DNA of 64,000 bases from Lachnospiraceae bacterium (GTDB lineage: Bacteria > Bacillota_A > Clostridia > Lachnospirales > Lachnospiraceae). Under the pieces are notes generated by a model, which had not been told where the DNA came from, made no database searches, and saw only the letters and a program-made list of their open reading frames with translations. The stretch covers positions 10,494 to 74,493 of the forward strand of contig JAILCT010000265.1 in NCBI GenBank assembly GCA_024690425.1. Direction: 5' to 3'. A program made the position numbers and the translations under genes. Each line of letters opens with the position of its first letter. Within the stretch, counting starts at the first letter, position 1. Of this stretch, positions 9,986-19,314 are shown in pieces.

Positions 9986-10129
9986 ATGAAGCATATAAAG
10001 ACACTCAGCACAAGAGATTTTAAGAAGTCAATGAAGAACGGCGGATGCGGCGAGTGCCAGACATCCTGTCAGTCAGCCTGTAAGACATCATGCACGGTTG
10101 GCAACCAGACCTGCGAGAAGGCTAAATAA
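9986..10129 (+). CDS. scfA: SCIFF peptide (six cysteines in forty-five residues), thioether RiPP precursor
   Basis: A 47-residue peptide. Six cysteines (21, 24, 28, 32, 36, 43) lie in the C-terminal half, in the very conserved context CGECQTSCQSACKTSC. This is the SCIFF family, near-universal in Clostridia. Its partner radical SAM enzyme forms thioether links between Cys sulfur and residue alpha-carbons. The start is fixed by AAGGAGGT (9973-9980), 5 bases before ATG. The mature product's function is not known. The maturase follows after a strong hairpin, and secDF follows that, the usual SCIFF neighbourhood. Confidence 0.95.
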   Translation: MKHIKTLSTRDFKKSMKNGGCGECQTSCQSACKTSCTVGNQTCEKAK

Positions 10130-10156
10130 TCATTTAATATAAGTTATGCATTTTAG

Positions 10157-10191
10157 CATAAGCAGCGAACATGGTCTGTTCGCTGCTTATG
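10157..10191 (+). terminator. 15-bp hairpin between SCIFF peptide and maturase
   Basis: A perfect 15-base stem (10157-10171 with 10177-10191, arms CATAAGCAGCGAACA and its complement) closes a five-base TGGTC loop. It is followed by GCGTTAAATTT, with only a short T run, so it is more likely a partial terminator or an mRNA processing/stability element than a full stop. It would let much peptide be made with little maturase. Confidence 0.7.
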
Positions 10192-10216
10192 TGCGTTAAA
10201 TTTGACGAGGTTATTT

Positions 10217-11650
10217 GTGATACACCAGTATAAGAACAACGGTTTTAATATTGTCCTGGATGTCAATTCCGGATCCATACATGCGGTGGATGAGATCGTA
10301 TATGATATGATCGGACTTATGGATAATGAAGGGAATACCGGATCTTTCCGCGAAGTGATAAGCGAAGATGAGATCAAGGCTCCACCGTATGAGGATATTA
10401 AGGACAGCTTTAAATCCCTGTATGATAAGTATCCCGAAGATGATATTTGCGAAGCATATGAAGAGATAGCACAGCTTATTGAGTCAGACAGGCTCTTTTC
10501 GGACGATATCTATAAGGATTTTGTCATGGATTTCAAGAAGCGCAAGACCGTTGTCAAGGCCTTATGTCTCCATATAGCTCATGACTGTAATCTCGCCTGC
10601 AGGTACTGCTTCGCCAAGGAAGGCGAGTATAACCAGAGTAAGAGAGAGCTGATGTCTTATGAGGTGGGGAAAAGAGCGCTTGATTTTCTTGTTGAGAATT
10701 CGGGCTCCCGGCATAACCTTGAAGTGGATTTCTTCGGCGGTGAACCTCTTATGAACTTCGATGTTGTCAGGAAGCTGGTAGAATACGGAAGAAGCATTGA
10801 AGAAGAGAAGAACAAGAAGTTCCGCTTTACCCTGACCACCAACGGTGTACTCTTAAATGATGATATACTTGATTTCGCCAATAAGGAAATGGGCAATCTG
10901 GTACTGAGCATTGACGGACGCAAGGAAGTCCATGACAGGATGCGTCCCTTCAGGGGCGGACAGGGAAGTTATGACAGTATTGTAGAGAAGTTTAAGCATG
11001 CTGCCGACTCAAGAGACCAGATGAATTATTACGTCAGGGGAACGTTCACAAGGAATAACCTTGATTTTTCGGAAGATGTGAAGCACCTTGCCGATCTGGG
11101 ATTCGAACAGATCAGTGTTGAACCTGTTGTTGCCGAAGACTGTCAGGATTATGCTATAAAAGAAGAAGATGTGCCTTTCATTCTTGAACAGTATGATATC
11201 CTTGCAAGGGACCTGCTTGAGCGGAAGAAAAATGGAAAACCCGTGAACTTCTTCCACTTTATGATCGATCTTGAAGGCGGTCCGTGTGTTGCCAAGCGGC
11301 TTTCCGGATGCGGTTCAGGAACAGAGTATCTGTCAGTGACTCCTACAGGAGACCTGTATCCCTGCCATCAGTTCGTAGGCCATGACAGCTTTAAGCTTGG
11401 TGATATATACACAGGGATAACCAATAAAGAGATACAGGATGAGTTCAAGCTCTGTAATGTCTATGCCAAGGAGAAGTGCAGGGACTGCTTTGCAAGGTTT
11501 TACTGCAGCGGAGGCTGTGCAGCCAATTCATATAACTTCTCAGGTGATATAAACGGAGCATATGATATAGGATGTGCGCTTCAGAAGAAGAGGGTTGAGG
11601 TGGCTATCATGATGAAGGTCGCCGAGGCAATGATGAATGAGGATATTTAA
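10217..11650 (+). CDS. scfB: SCIFF peptide maturase, radical SAM/SPASM thioether-forming enzyme
   Basis: Installs thioether bonds in the SCIFF peptide. The protein has about 477 residues. An N-terminal region (about 1-110) probably carries the peptide-recognition fold, the radical SAM motif is CNLACRYC, and a C-terminal SPASM domain holds Cys-rich auxiliary-cluster motifs (including CRDCFARFYCSGGC). Start choice: a TTG at 10202 is in frame, but ACGAGG (10205-10210) sits 6 bases before GTG 10217. Starting there gives MIHQYKNNGFNIVLDVNSGS, the family's normal N-terminus. The peptide gene lies 87 bases upstream. Confidence 0.95.
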   Translation: MIHQYKNNGFNIVLDVNSGSIHAVDEIVYDMIGLMDNEGNTGSFREVISEDEIKAPPYEDIKDSFKSLYDKYPEDDICEAYEEIAQLIESDRLFSDDIYKDFVMDFKKRKTVVKALCLHIAHDCNLACRYCFAKEGEYNQSKRELMSYEVGKRALDFLVENSGSRHNLEVDFFGGEPLMNFDVVRKLVEYGRSIEEEKNKKFRFTLTTNGVLLNDDILDFANKEMGNLVLSIDGRKEVHDRMRPFRGGQGSYDSIVEKFKHAADSRDQMNYYVRGTFTRNNLDFSEDVKHLADLGFEQISVEPVVAEDCQDYAIKEEDVPFILEQYDILARDLLERKKNGKPVNFFHFMIDLEGGPCVAKRLSGCGSGTEYLSVTPTGDLYPCHQFVGHDSFKLGDIYTGITNKEIQDEFKLCNVYAKEKCRDCFARFYCSGGCAANSYNFSGDINGAYDIGCALQKKRVEVAIMMKVAEAMMNEDI

Positions 11651-11704
11651 CCCATAAGACAGGGTTGATATAAATATTATTTTTACAAAACAGGGAGAAA
11701 AGCA

Positions 11705-13951
11705 ATGAAAAAACGTAACGCAGTCCTTACACTGCTGATCGTGATCGTATTGACGGTTGCCTTTGCGTTCATGGTCGTATATGGTGTCGGAAAGGACAAG
11801 GTAGGTGCAGCAAGTGAGATCAAGCTTGGCCTCGATCTTGCCGGAGGTGTCAGCATAACATATGAGGCTGTGGGTGATGAGAAGCCTTCATCGGCTGACA
11901 TGGACGATACTATATTCAAGCTTCAGCGTCGTGTTGAAGGGTACAGTACTGAAGCCCAGGTATATAAGGAAGGCGATGACCGTATCAATATCGAGATCCC
12001 GGGAGTTGAGGATGCCAATGCGGTCCTCAAGGAACTGGGTAAGCCCGGACAGCTTTACTTTATCGCCCAGTATGACAAGGACGGTAATGCCAATTACGAT
12101 ATGACTACCGGAATGCTCAACAAGACCATTGAAGAACTTGAATCTGAAGGATCGATAGTTCTTACAGGTACTGACGTTGAATCTGCTGCAGGCGGTGCAT
12201 ACAATGATGAACTTAAGGGTGTTCAGTATGTGGTTGAGCTTACGCTCACACCCGAAGGAACGAAGAAGTTCGCGGATGCAACTACCAAGGCTGTTGCCAA
12301 TCATGACTCAATCATGATCTATTATGACGGTGCTGCGGTAAGTATCCCTACCGTTCAGGCGGCTATTACGAACGGACAGGCACAGATAACCGGTATGGAA
12401 GATGCAGAGAGGGCTGAGAACCTCGCATCAACAATCAGGATCGGTGGACTTAAGCTTGCGCTCGAAGAATTAAGATCAAATGTCGTAGGTGCCCAGCTTG
12501 GTTCTGAAGCAATAGCAACGAGTATAAAGGCTGGTATCATCGGTTTCGGGATAGTGGTCGTATTTATGATCGCAGTATTCTTTATCCCCGGCCTGTGTGC
12601 TTCACTTGCCCTTGCATTATATATAGTCATAGTAATGGTTCTCCTTAACTTCTTCTCGGATGCTTTCGGACTCACCCTTACACTTCCCGGTATAGCAGGT
12701 ATCATACTGTCGATCGGTATGGCGGTTGATGCCAACGTTATAACCTTTGCCAGGATACGTGAAGAGATCGCAGCCGGTAAGACAGTCAATACAGCAATTA
12801 AGCTTGGCTATGAGAAGGCTTTTTCCGCAATCCTTGACGGTAACCTTACAACACTTATAGCTGCCGTCGTACTGGGAATCCTCGGAACAGGCTCGATCAA
12901 GGGCTTTGCGATCACGCTTGGTATAGGTATTGTCGTATCGATGTTCACTGCACTTGTTGTTACCAAGAAACTGCTCAATGCCTTCTATGATCTCGGAGTA
13001 CAGGATGCGAAGTTCTACGGTAAGGCTAAGGCAGGTAAGAATATTGATTTCCTTGGAAAGAGGAATATATTCATAGGTATATCCGTGGCTGCTGTAGTTG
13101 CAGGCTTTGTTGTAATGGGTATCAATGCAGGAGCAGGCAAGCATGCCCTTAATCTTTCGCTTGAATTCCTCGGCGGTACTTCAACGAATGTAACATTTAA
13201 TGAGGATATGTCCGTTGCGGATATAGATTCAAAGGTTGTTCCTCTTATAGAGGAAATAACAGGCGACGGTAATGTTCAGGTACAGAAGGTTGCCGGAAGC
13301 AATGAGGTCATATTCAAGACAAGAACGCTTTCAGTCGATGAGAGATCGGCATTCACCGACAAGATGGTCAGCAACTTCTCTGTAGAGGCCGAGAAGATAA
13401 CAGCTGAGACCATCAGCTCCACGATAAGTTCAGAGATGAGCAGAAGCGCAGTTATCGCTGTTATAGTTGCGACGATATTCATGCTTCTTTATATCTGGAT
13501 AAGGTTCAGCGATGTTAAGTTCGGATTTGGTTCTGTACTTGCTCTCTGCCATGACGTTCTGGTAGTACTTGCCTTTTATGCGATATCAAGGGTATCGGTC
13601 GGCAACACATTTATTGCATGTATGCTTACCATCGTTGGTTACTCTATCAATGCAACGATCGTTATATATGACAGGATCCGTGAAGTGCTAAGGGATACAC
13701 AGTATAATTCGCTGTCACTTGAGGACAAGGTCAATATGTGTGTGAACCAGACACTTACAAGAAGTATCTTCACATCACTGACAACCTTTATCATGGTAGC
13801 TGTCCTGTATGTACTGGGTGTTTCATCAATAAGGGAATTCGCACTTCCGCTTATGGTAGGTATCATATGCGGTACATACTCATCAATATGTCTTGCAAGT
13901 GCATTCTGGTATATATTTAAGACAAAGCTTGTTAAATCAAAATCCAAATAA
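11705..13951 (+). CDS. secDF: Fused protein translocase subunit SecDF
   Basis: A 748-residue membrane protein that uses the proton gradient to help SecYEG export. Both halves are in one chain: SecD-like (about 1-440: first membrane segment at 7-27, periplasmic P1-type domain starting LGLDLAGGVSITYE, then five membrane segments with GIAGIILSIGMAVDANV) and SecF-like (about 450-748: LSLEFLGGTSTNV, then membrane segments with IVGYSINATIVIYDRIRE). Fusion is common in Firmicutes. CAGGGAGAAAAGCA precedes the ATG. Its place beside the SCIFF pair is conserved in Clostridia. Confidence 0.96.
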   Translation: MKKRNAVLTLLIVIVLTVAFAFMVVYGVGKDKVGAASEIKLGLDLAGGVSITYEAVGDEKPSSADMDDTIFKLQRRVEGYSTEAQVYKEGDDRINIEIPGVEDANAVLKELGKPGQLYFIAQYDKDGNANYDMTTGMLNKTIEELESEGSIVLTGTDVESAAGGAYNDELKGVQYVVELTLTPEGTKKFADATTKAVANHDSIMIYYDGAAVSIPTVQAAITNGQAQITGMEDAERAENLASTIRIGGLKLALEELRSNVVGAQLGSEAIATSIKAGIIGFGIVVVFMIAVFFIPGLCASLALALYIVIVMVLLNFFSDAFGLTLTLPGIAGIILSIGMAVDANVITFARIREEIAAGKTVNTAIKLGYEKAFSAILDGNLTTLIAAVVLGILGTGSIKGFAITLGIGIVVSMFTALVVTKKLLNAFYDLGVQDAKFYGKAKAGKNIDFLGKRNIFIGISVAAVVAGFVVMGINAGAGKHALNLSLEFLGGTSTNVTFNEDMSVADIDSKVVPLIEEITGDGNVQVQKVAGSNEVIFKTRTLSVDERSAFTDKMVSNFSVEAEKITAETISSTISSEMSRSAVIAVIVATIFMLLYIWIRFSDVKFGFGSVLALCHDVLVVLAFYAISRVSVGNTFIACMLTIVGYSINATIVIYDRIREVLRDTQYNSLSLEDKVNMCVNQTLTRSIFTSLTTFIMVAVLYVLGVSSIREFALPLMVGIICGTYSSICLASAFWYIFKTKLVKSKSK

Positions 13952-13968
13952 AGATCATGAGATGCTGA

Positions 13969-13997
13969 GACCCCAATCGCAATATGTGGTTGGGGTC
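13969..13997 (+). terminator. Stem-loop after secDF
   Basis: GACCCCAA (13969-13976) pairs with TTGGGGTC (13990-13997); the stem can extend inward with wobble pairs. There is no clear T run afterwards (CTTAGTAATT), so it is a likely but imperfect terminator. It separates secDF from recJ. Confidence 0.6.
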
Positions 13998-14026
13998 CTT
14001 AGTAATTACAAAACTTTAGTCCTTAT

Positions 14027-15748
14027 ATGAAAAAATGGGTAGTAGCAGCCAAGAAGGCTGACTTTAATCAAATAGCGCAGAAGTTCAATATATCACCGAT
14101 GCTTGCAAGGATAATGCGTAACCGGGATATCATTGGTGATGAAGCCATCAATATGTATCTTAACGGGACCGTTAATGATATGTATGATCCATATCTCATG
14201 AAAGGTATGGACTCGGGCGTTATGATGCTGTCTGATACGATAAGGGCCGGTGGGAAGATATTTATTATAGGCGATTATGATATTGACGGAATATGTTCAT
14301 CATATATACTCCTTAAATGTATCGAACGCATCGGAGGGACAGCCATGGTCCGCCTTCCAGACAGGGTTAAGGACGGTTACGGAATGAACACTGTCATGGT
14401 TGATGAGGCTCTTGAATACGGAGCTTCGCTTATCTTAACCTGTGATAACGGGATAGCCGCATATGATGAGATAAAATATGCCAGGGACAAGGGGATGTCC
14501 GTCATGGTCACTGACCATCATGAGGTTCCATATGAAGAAGGTCCGGATGGTAAAAAATACAGGCTCCCCCCTGCTGATGTTGTTATAGACCCCAAACAGG
14601 AAGACTGCGAGTATCCCTTTAAAGAGATATGCGGAGCCATGATAGCATATAAACTGATGAAATGTATCATTGAGCTTATGCATAAAGGCGAAGAACTCCT
14701 TGATGAGATGCTCATGTTTGCAGGCTTTGCAACTGTCGGCGACATCATGGAATTAAAGGATGAGAACCGCATAGCTGTACGCCACGCTCTTAAGGAGATG
14801 AAGGTAACCGGGAATATGGGGATGCGGTGCCTTCTTGATGTTACTAATGTTGACAGGAACAGGCTGTCCCCTTATGTCATCGGATATGTACTGGGCCCCT
14901 GCATTAATGCAACCGGAAGGCTTGATACTGCGAAAAGGGCACTTGAGATGTTTCTTAAGGACAGTCATGATGAAGCTCTCAAGATAGCTCTGGAACTGAA
15001 GGCATTAAATGACAGCAGAAAAGACCTTACCGATAAATACAGAACACAGGCTGAAGAACTGATAGATTCTTCGAAGGAGCTTAACAGCGACCGTATACTT
15101 GTTGTATATCTTCCCGACTGTCATGAGAGCCTGGCAGGTATCATCGCAGGTCGGATAAGGGAGAAATACGGTAAACCTGCTTTTGTCCTTACAGGAGCCC
15201 AAGACTGCGTCAAGGGATCAGGAAGGTCTATCGATGCATACGATATGTATGAAGCAATGACCGGATGCAGTGACCTGTTTATAAAATTCGGCGGGCATAA
15301 AATGGCAGCCGGCCTGTCAATAAAGGAAGAGAATATAGAGACTTTCAGGCGAACGATAAATGATAACTGTACGTTGACAGAAGAAGAGATGCAGGAGAAA
15401 CTGACAGCGGATATAGCGCTTCCCCTTTCATATGCAACCTATGCACTCGCCGAAGAACTGGATATGTTGGAACCTTACGGGAAGGGCAATCCAAAGCCCC
15501 TGTTCGTTCAGAAGGACCTTGCCGCTTCAGATCTTAAGGTTATAGGTAAAAGCAGAAATGCATTAAAGTTTAAGCTGATGCCTTCCGACCATTCCTGTCC
15601 CGGTGTTGATGCGATCGCTTTTGGTGACGGAGATAAGATGGCAGAAGAGATAAATGGCAGGAAAGATCTGGCGGTAATGTATGAACTTGATATAAATGAA
15701 TACATGGGCAGCCGCAGTGTTCAGCTTGTGGTCAAGGATTACAGATAA
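14027..15748 (+). CDS. recJ: Single-stranded-DNA-specific exonuclease RecJ
   Basis: A 5'-3' ssDNA exonuclease of the DHH phosphoesterase family, used in recombination and mismatch repair. The 573-residue length is usual. Metal-binding motifs visible are DYDIDG (83-88) and DHH (163-165). The DHHA1 region with SGRSIDAYDMYEAM and FGGHKMAAG follows, then a C-terminal OB-like domain. The ribosome binding site is weak (TAGTCCTTAT). murE follows 19 bases later. Confidence 0.93.
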   Translation: MKKWVVAAKKADFNQIAQKFNISPMLARIMRNRDIIGDEAINMYLNGTVNDMYDPYLMKGMDSGVMMLSDTIRAGGKIFIIGDYDIDGICSSYILLKCIERIGGTAMVRLPDRVKDGYGMNTVMVDEALEYGASLILTCDNGIAAYDEIKYARDKGMSVMVTDHHEVPYEEGPDGKKYRLPPADVVIDPKQEDCEYPFKEICGAMIAYKLMKCIIELMHKGEELLDEMLMFAGFATVGDIMELKDENRIAVRHALKEMKVTGNMGMRCLLDVTNVDRNRLSPYVIGYVLGPCINATGRLDTAKRALEMFLKDSHDEALKIALELKALNDSRKDLTDKYRTQAEELIDSSKELNSDRILVVYLPDCHESLAGIIAGRIREKYGKPAFVLTGAQDCVKGSGRSIDAYDMYEAMTGCSDLFIKFGGHKMAAGLSIKEENIETFRRTINDNCTLTEEEMQEKLTADIALPLSYATYALAEELDMLEPYGKGNPKPLFVQKDLAASDLKVIGKSRNALKFKLMPSDHSCPGVDAIAFGDGDKMAEEINGRKDLAVMYELDINEYMGSRSVQLVVKDYR

Positions 15749-15767
15749 TAATTCGGAGGTATTTAAA

Positions 15768-17231
15768 ATGGAACAGATGAAGCTTTCTGATCTGCTTAAG
15801 GATATTGAATACACATGTGTAAAAGGGGATCCCGATGTGTTGATAAGCGAGCCGGTATATGATTCCAGAAAGATATCTGAGGGATGTGTCTTTGTATGTA
15901 TAAAGGGCGCCAATTTCGACGGACATGATGCTGCCATGGAAGCTTCCTGCAAGGGGGCTGCCGCCCTTATAACGGAAAGAGACGTTGAAGTCACAGGCGA
16001 AACAACTGTTATAAGGGTAGAGAATACCCGTTATGCAATGGCATATATTGCTGCGGCATATAACGGTAATCCCGCAGACAGGCTTAAAATGATCGGCATC
16101 ACCGGTACAAAGGGCAAGACGACAACAACATACCTTATAAAGTCAATACTTGAGAATGCCGGCTATAAAGTAGGACTTATCGGTACAATTGAAGTCATTA
16201 TAGGAGACAGGCATATTCATGCAGATAACACAACTCCCGAATCATATGTACTTCAGGCTTATCTTAAAGAAATGGCAGATGCCGGCATGGATGCTGTGGT
16301 CATGGAAGTATCTTCACAGGGCCTCATGCTCCACAGGACTGCGGCGATCGACTTTGATCTGGGAATATTCACTAATATTGAGCCGGACCATATAGGTCCC
16401 AATGAGCACACGAGCTTCGAACATTATCTTGAATGTAAGAGCATGCTGTTCAGGCAATGTAAAACAGGTATATTAAACGGTGATGACAAGCATCTTGAAG
16501 ATATACTTAAAGGGCATACCTGCAATACCGAAACCTTCGGACTGAACGGTAGCAACGATCTTAATGCTTCAAATATCGAGCTTATAAAGGATAAGGGCAC
16601 ACTGGGAGTTGACTTTGATGTTGAAGGACTTATGAACTTCAGGGCAAGGATCAATACACCGGGAAGGTTTTCGGTTTATAATGCCCTGTGTGCAATAGCT
16701 GTATGCAGACATTTCAATATTTCAACCGAAGATATAAAGAAGGCCCTGCTTAGTGCAAGGGTAAAGGGACGTATAGAGATGGTACCTGTTTCGGATGATT
16801 TTACGCTGATGATCGATTATGCCCATAATGCAATGGCCCTTAACAGCCTTCTTACAACGCTTAAGGAATATGAGCCCGGACGTCTTGTATGCGTGTTCGG
16901 GTGCGGGGGCAACCGGTCCAAGCTCAGGCGCTATGAAATGGGAGAGGTATCAGGTAAGCTGGCTGATCTGACGGTAATAACGTCCGATAATCCGCGATTT
17001 GAAGAACCGCTCGATATAATCAAGGATATCGAAACCGGTATAAGCAAGACAGACGGGAAGCATATATCTATACCGGACCGCAAGGATGCTATAAGATATG
17101 TGATCAATAACGGACAGCCGGGAGATATCATAGTCCTTGCTGGAAAGGGACATGAGGACTATCAGGAGATAAAAGGCAGGAAATATCCCATGGATGAGCG
17201 GGTTTTGATACAGGAAATACTTGACGAATGA
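15768..17231 (+). CDS. murE: UDP-N-acetylmuramyl-tripeptide synthetase, meso-diaminopimelate type
   Basis: Adds the third amino acid to UDP-MurNAc-L-Ala-D-Glu in peptidoglycan synthesis. The 487 residues include an N-terminal UDP-binding domain, the ATP-binding GTKGKTTT loop (113-120) and a C-terminal ligase domain. DNPR at 407-410 is the motif associated with meso-diaminopimelate rather than lysine. Start: the frame is open further upstream into recJ, but CGGAGG lies 7 bases before the ATG at 15768, and the product then begins at the normal family N-terminus. Confidence 0.95.
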   Translation: MEQMKLSDLLKDIEYTCVKGDPDVLISEPVYDSRKISEGCVFVCIKGANFDGHDAAMEASCKGAAALITERDVEVTGETTVIRVENTRYAMAYIAAAYNGNPADRLKMIGITGTKGKTTTTYLIKSILENAGYKVGLIGTIEVIIGDRHIHADNTTPESYVLQAYLKEMADAGMDAVVMEVSSQGLMLHRTAAIDFDLGIFTNIEPDHIGPNEHTSFEHYLECKSMLFRQCKTGILNGDDKHLEDILKGHTCNTETFGLNGSNDLNASNIELIKDKGTLGVDFDVEGLMNFRARINTPGRFSVYNALCAIAVCRHFNISTEDIKKALLSARVKGRIEMVPVSDDFTLMIDYAHNAMALNSLLTTLKEYEPGRLVCVFGCGGNRSKLRRYEMGEVSGKLADLTVITSDNPRFEEPLDIIKDIETGISKTDGKHISIPDRKDAIRYVINNGQPGDIIVLAGKGHEDYQEIKGRKYPMDERVLIQEILDE

Positions 17232-17250
17232 TTTTTGCTTATGCTATATT
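17221..17250 (+). promoter_or_regulatory. Promoter for rpsB-tsf
   Basis: A TTGACG -35 box (17221-17226, inside the last murE codons) and a TATATT -10 box (17245-17250) are separated by 18 bases. This would give a leader of about 110 bases before rpsB. Confidence 0.6.
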
Positions 17251-17257
17251 ATTAAAG

Positions 17258-17369
17258 TTGCTGGGCAGTGCCCATAGTAGTCACGTTTGCGGATTGGCCG
17301 GCCGGTGCCTTGCTCGGGTGGACGGTCAAGATGAAGCATACGGAAGAATAACAAACGGAGGTAGTAAAA
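17258..17369 (+). promoter_or_regulatory. GC-rich leader of rpsB, possible ribosomal-protein leader
   Basis: About 110 transcribed bases upstream of rpsB are clearly more GC-rich than the surrounding gaps. They hold a small GGGC-AGT-GCCC hairpin and a self-complementary GGCCGGCC. A structured S2 autoregulatory leader is a reasonable guess; I cannot match it to a known family by eye. ACGGAGG just before the ATG is the ribosome binding site. Confidence 0.35.
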
Positions 17370-18143
17370 ATGAGCGTAATTTCAATGAAGCAGTTACTTG
17401 AAGCAGGTGTTCACTTCGGTCACCAGACCAGGAGATGGAACCCTAAGATGAAGCCCTACATCTACACTGAGAGGAACGGTATCTACATTATCGATCTTCA
17501 GAAGTCAGTAGGTATGGTTGATGATGCTTACAATGCAGTTGCATCCATCACCGAGCAGGGCGGAACGATTCTGTTCGTAGGTACCAAGAAGCAGGCTCAG
17601 GATGCAGTAAAGACTGAGGCAGAGCGCTGTGGTATGTACTACGTTAATGAGAGATGGCTTGGTGGTATGCTTACCAACTTCAAGACCATCCAGAGCCGTA
17701 TAAGAAGGCTTAAGGACATCGAGAGAATGTCTGAAGACGGAACATTTGACGTACTTCCCAAGAAGGAAGTTATCGAGCTCAAGAAGGAATGGGAGAAGCT
17801 TGAGAAGAACCTTGGCGGTATCAAGGAGATGAAGAAGATCCCCGATGCGATCTTTATCGTTGATCCCAAGAAGGAGAGGATATGTGTTCAGGAAGCACAT
17901 GCACTTGGTATCACCCTTATAGGTATTGCAGATACCAACTGCGATCCCGAAGAGCTTGATTATGTTATTCCCGGTAATGATGATGCAATAAGGGCTGTTA
18001 AGCTTATCGTTTCCAAGATGGCTGATGCTGTTATCGAAGCTCGTCAGGGCGAGACCGCCGATGATGAAGCTGCAATGGCTGAAGCTGCCAATGCTGCAGG
18101 TGATGCAGAGCCTACAGATATCGAAGAAGTAGCAGCAGAATAA
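17370..18143 (+). CDS. rpsB: 30S ribosomal protein S2
   Basis: A small-subunit ribosomal protein. The S2 N-terminus ([20 protein letters not shown]) and the signatures [17 protein letters not shown] and [20 protein letters not shown] are all present. The 257 residues end in an acidic, Ala-rich tail (from about residue 228), which is common in Lachnospiraceae. tsf follows 25 bases later, the universal rpsB-tsf pair. Confidence 0.98.
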   Translation: MSVISMKQLLEAGVHFGHQTRRWNPKMKPYIYTERNGIYIIDLQKSVGMVDDAYNAVASITEQGGTILFVGTKKQAQDAVKTEAERCGMYYVNERWLGGMLTNFKTIQSRIRRLKDIERMSEDGTFDVLPKKEVIELKKEWEKLEKNLGGIKEMKKIPDAIFIVDPKKERICVQEAHALGITLIGIADTNCDPEELDYVIPGNDDAIRAVKLIVSKMADAVIEARQGETADDEAAMAEAANAAGDAEPTDIEEVAAE

Positions 18144-18168
18144 TCAATTATCATAGGAGGAAACACAG

Positions 18169-19254
18169 ATGGCTAATATAACAGCAGCAATGGTAAAAGA
18201 GTTAAGAGAGATGACAGGTGCAGGCATGATGGACTGCAAGAAGGCTCTTAACGAGACTGACGGAGATATGGATGCAGCAGTAGAATTCCTTAGGAAGAGC
18301 GGAGCTGCAAAGGCTGAGAAGAAGGCAAGCAGGATCGCTGCAGAAGGTATCTGCCGTATAGCCTGCGATGGAAATAAGGCAGTAGTTGCCGAAGTTAATT
18401 CAGAGACTGACTTCGTAGCTAAGAACGAAGTATTCCAGGAGTTCGTACAGAAGGTTGCTGACACAGCACTTGCTTCAGGTCTTAACGGTGGCAAGAACGG
18501 TGAAGATGTTGAAGCTCTTCTTGAGAAGGACGGTCTTAAGGACCTTCTTGTAGAGAAGACAGCCAAGATCGGTGAGAAGTTATCTGTTCGCCGCTTTGAG
18601 AAGATCGAGGCTGAAGCTGTTGCCACATACATCCATGGCGGCGGCAGGATCGGTGTTCTGGTTGCAGCTAACGGCGCAAGTGATGATGCAGCTAAGGAAG
18701 CCCTTACCAATATAGCAATGCAGGTTGCCGCAATGAGCCCCGAATATCTTTCACGTAATGATATATCTGCAGAGAGCCTTGCAAAGGAGAAGGAGATCAC
18801 AATAGACAGCGCTCTTAACGATCCCGCATCTCTTCCCAAGCCCATTCAGAATGCTGTATTTGATAAGGCACTTGAAGGCGGCAGGTTAAGTGATGCAGAT
18901 ACGGCTGTATTAAATGAGAAGAGAAATGACAAGTATCTCTTCAACTTCCTTTCGGAAGAAGCTAAGAATGTTTTAGCCGGAATAGCAATTGAAGGCAAGG
19001 CTGAATATGTTGATAACAAGATCTTCAGCGGTCTTGTAGAAGGACGTATCTCCAAGCATCTTAAAGAGATCTGCCTTATGGATCAGGTATATGTAAGGGC
19101 AGAGGATGGCAAGCAGACCGTTGCCAAGTACCTTGAGTCGGTAAACAAGGATCTTAAGATCGCCAAGTTTATCCGTTTTGAGGTTGGTGAAGGAATGGAG
19201 AAGAAGAACGAGGACTTCGCTGCAGAGGTTGCTGCACAGATGGCAGGCAACTGA
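18169..19254 (+). CDS. tsf: Translation elongation factor Ts, with insertion in the C-terminal domain
   Basis: The nucleotide exchange factor for EF-Tu. It has an N-terminal UBA-like domain (1-50, VKELREMTGAGMMDCKKAL) and the TDFVAKN motif (80-86) that contacts EF-Tu. At 361 residues it is longer than the usual 290-310. The excess is about 55-65 residues between ALNDP (about 215) and VEGRISKHLKEICLMDQ (about 290), where most EF-Ts proteins have a short helical link. AGGAGG precedes the ATG. Confidence 0.97.
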   Translation: MANITAAMVKELREMTGAGMMDCKKALNETDGDMDAAVEFLRKSGAAKAEKKASRIAAEGICRIACDGNKAVVAEVNSETDFVAKNEVFQEFVQKVADTALASGLNGGKNGEDVEALLEKDGLKDLLVEKTAKIGEKLSVRRFEKIEAEAVATYIHGGGRIGVLVAANGASDDAAKEALTNIAMQVAAMSPEYLSRNDISAESLAKEKEITIDSALNDPASLPKPIQNAVFDKALEGGRLSDADTAVLNEKRNDKYLFNFLSEEAKNVLAGIAIEGKAEYVDNKIFSGLVEGRISKHLKEICLMDQVYVRAEDGKQTVAKYLESVNKDLKIAKFIRFEVGEGMEKKNEDFAAEVAAQMAGN

Positions 19255-19268
19255 TAATATGATTCCAC

Positions 19269-19297
19269 GCCCCCGCATCATGCGGGGGCTATTTTTT
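19269..19297 (+). terminator. Rho-independent terminator of rpsB-tsf
   Basis: A nine-base stem, GCCCCCGCA with TGCGGGGGC, has a TCA loop and is followed by TATTTTTT. This is a textbook terminator. Confidence 0.95.
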
Positions 19298-19314
19298 GTG
19301 ATATAATATAAACC

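Noticed and set aside
10153..10377. Minus-strand frame across the SCIFF hairpin and maturase start
   Set aside because: It overlaps a structured intergenic element and a real gene, with no family features.
11981..11991. CGTATCAATAT inside secDF as a further ECF promoter
   Set aside because: No CCATAA at 16-17 bases upstream, and it lies inside a coding region.
18144..18845. Long minus-strand reading frame opposite tsf (233 residues)
   Set aside because: It mirrors the Ala/Glu-rich codons of tsf, has no ribosome binding site and a Ser/Ala-rich, non-protein-like product.
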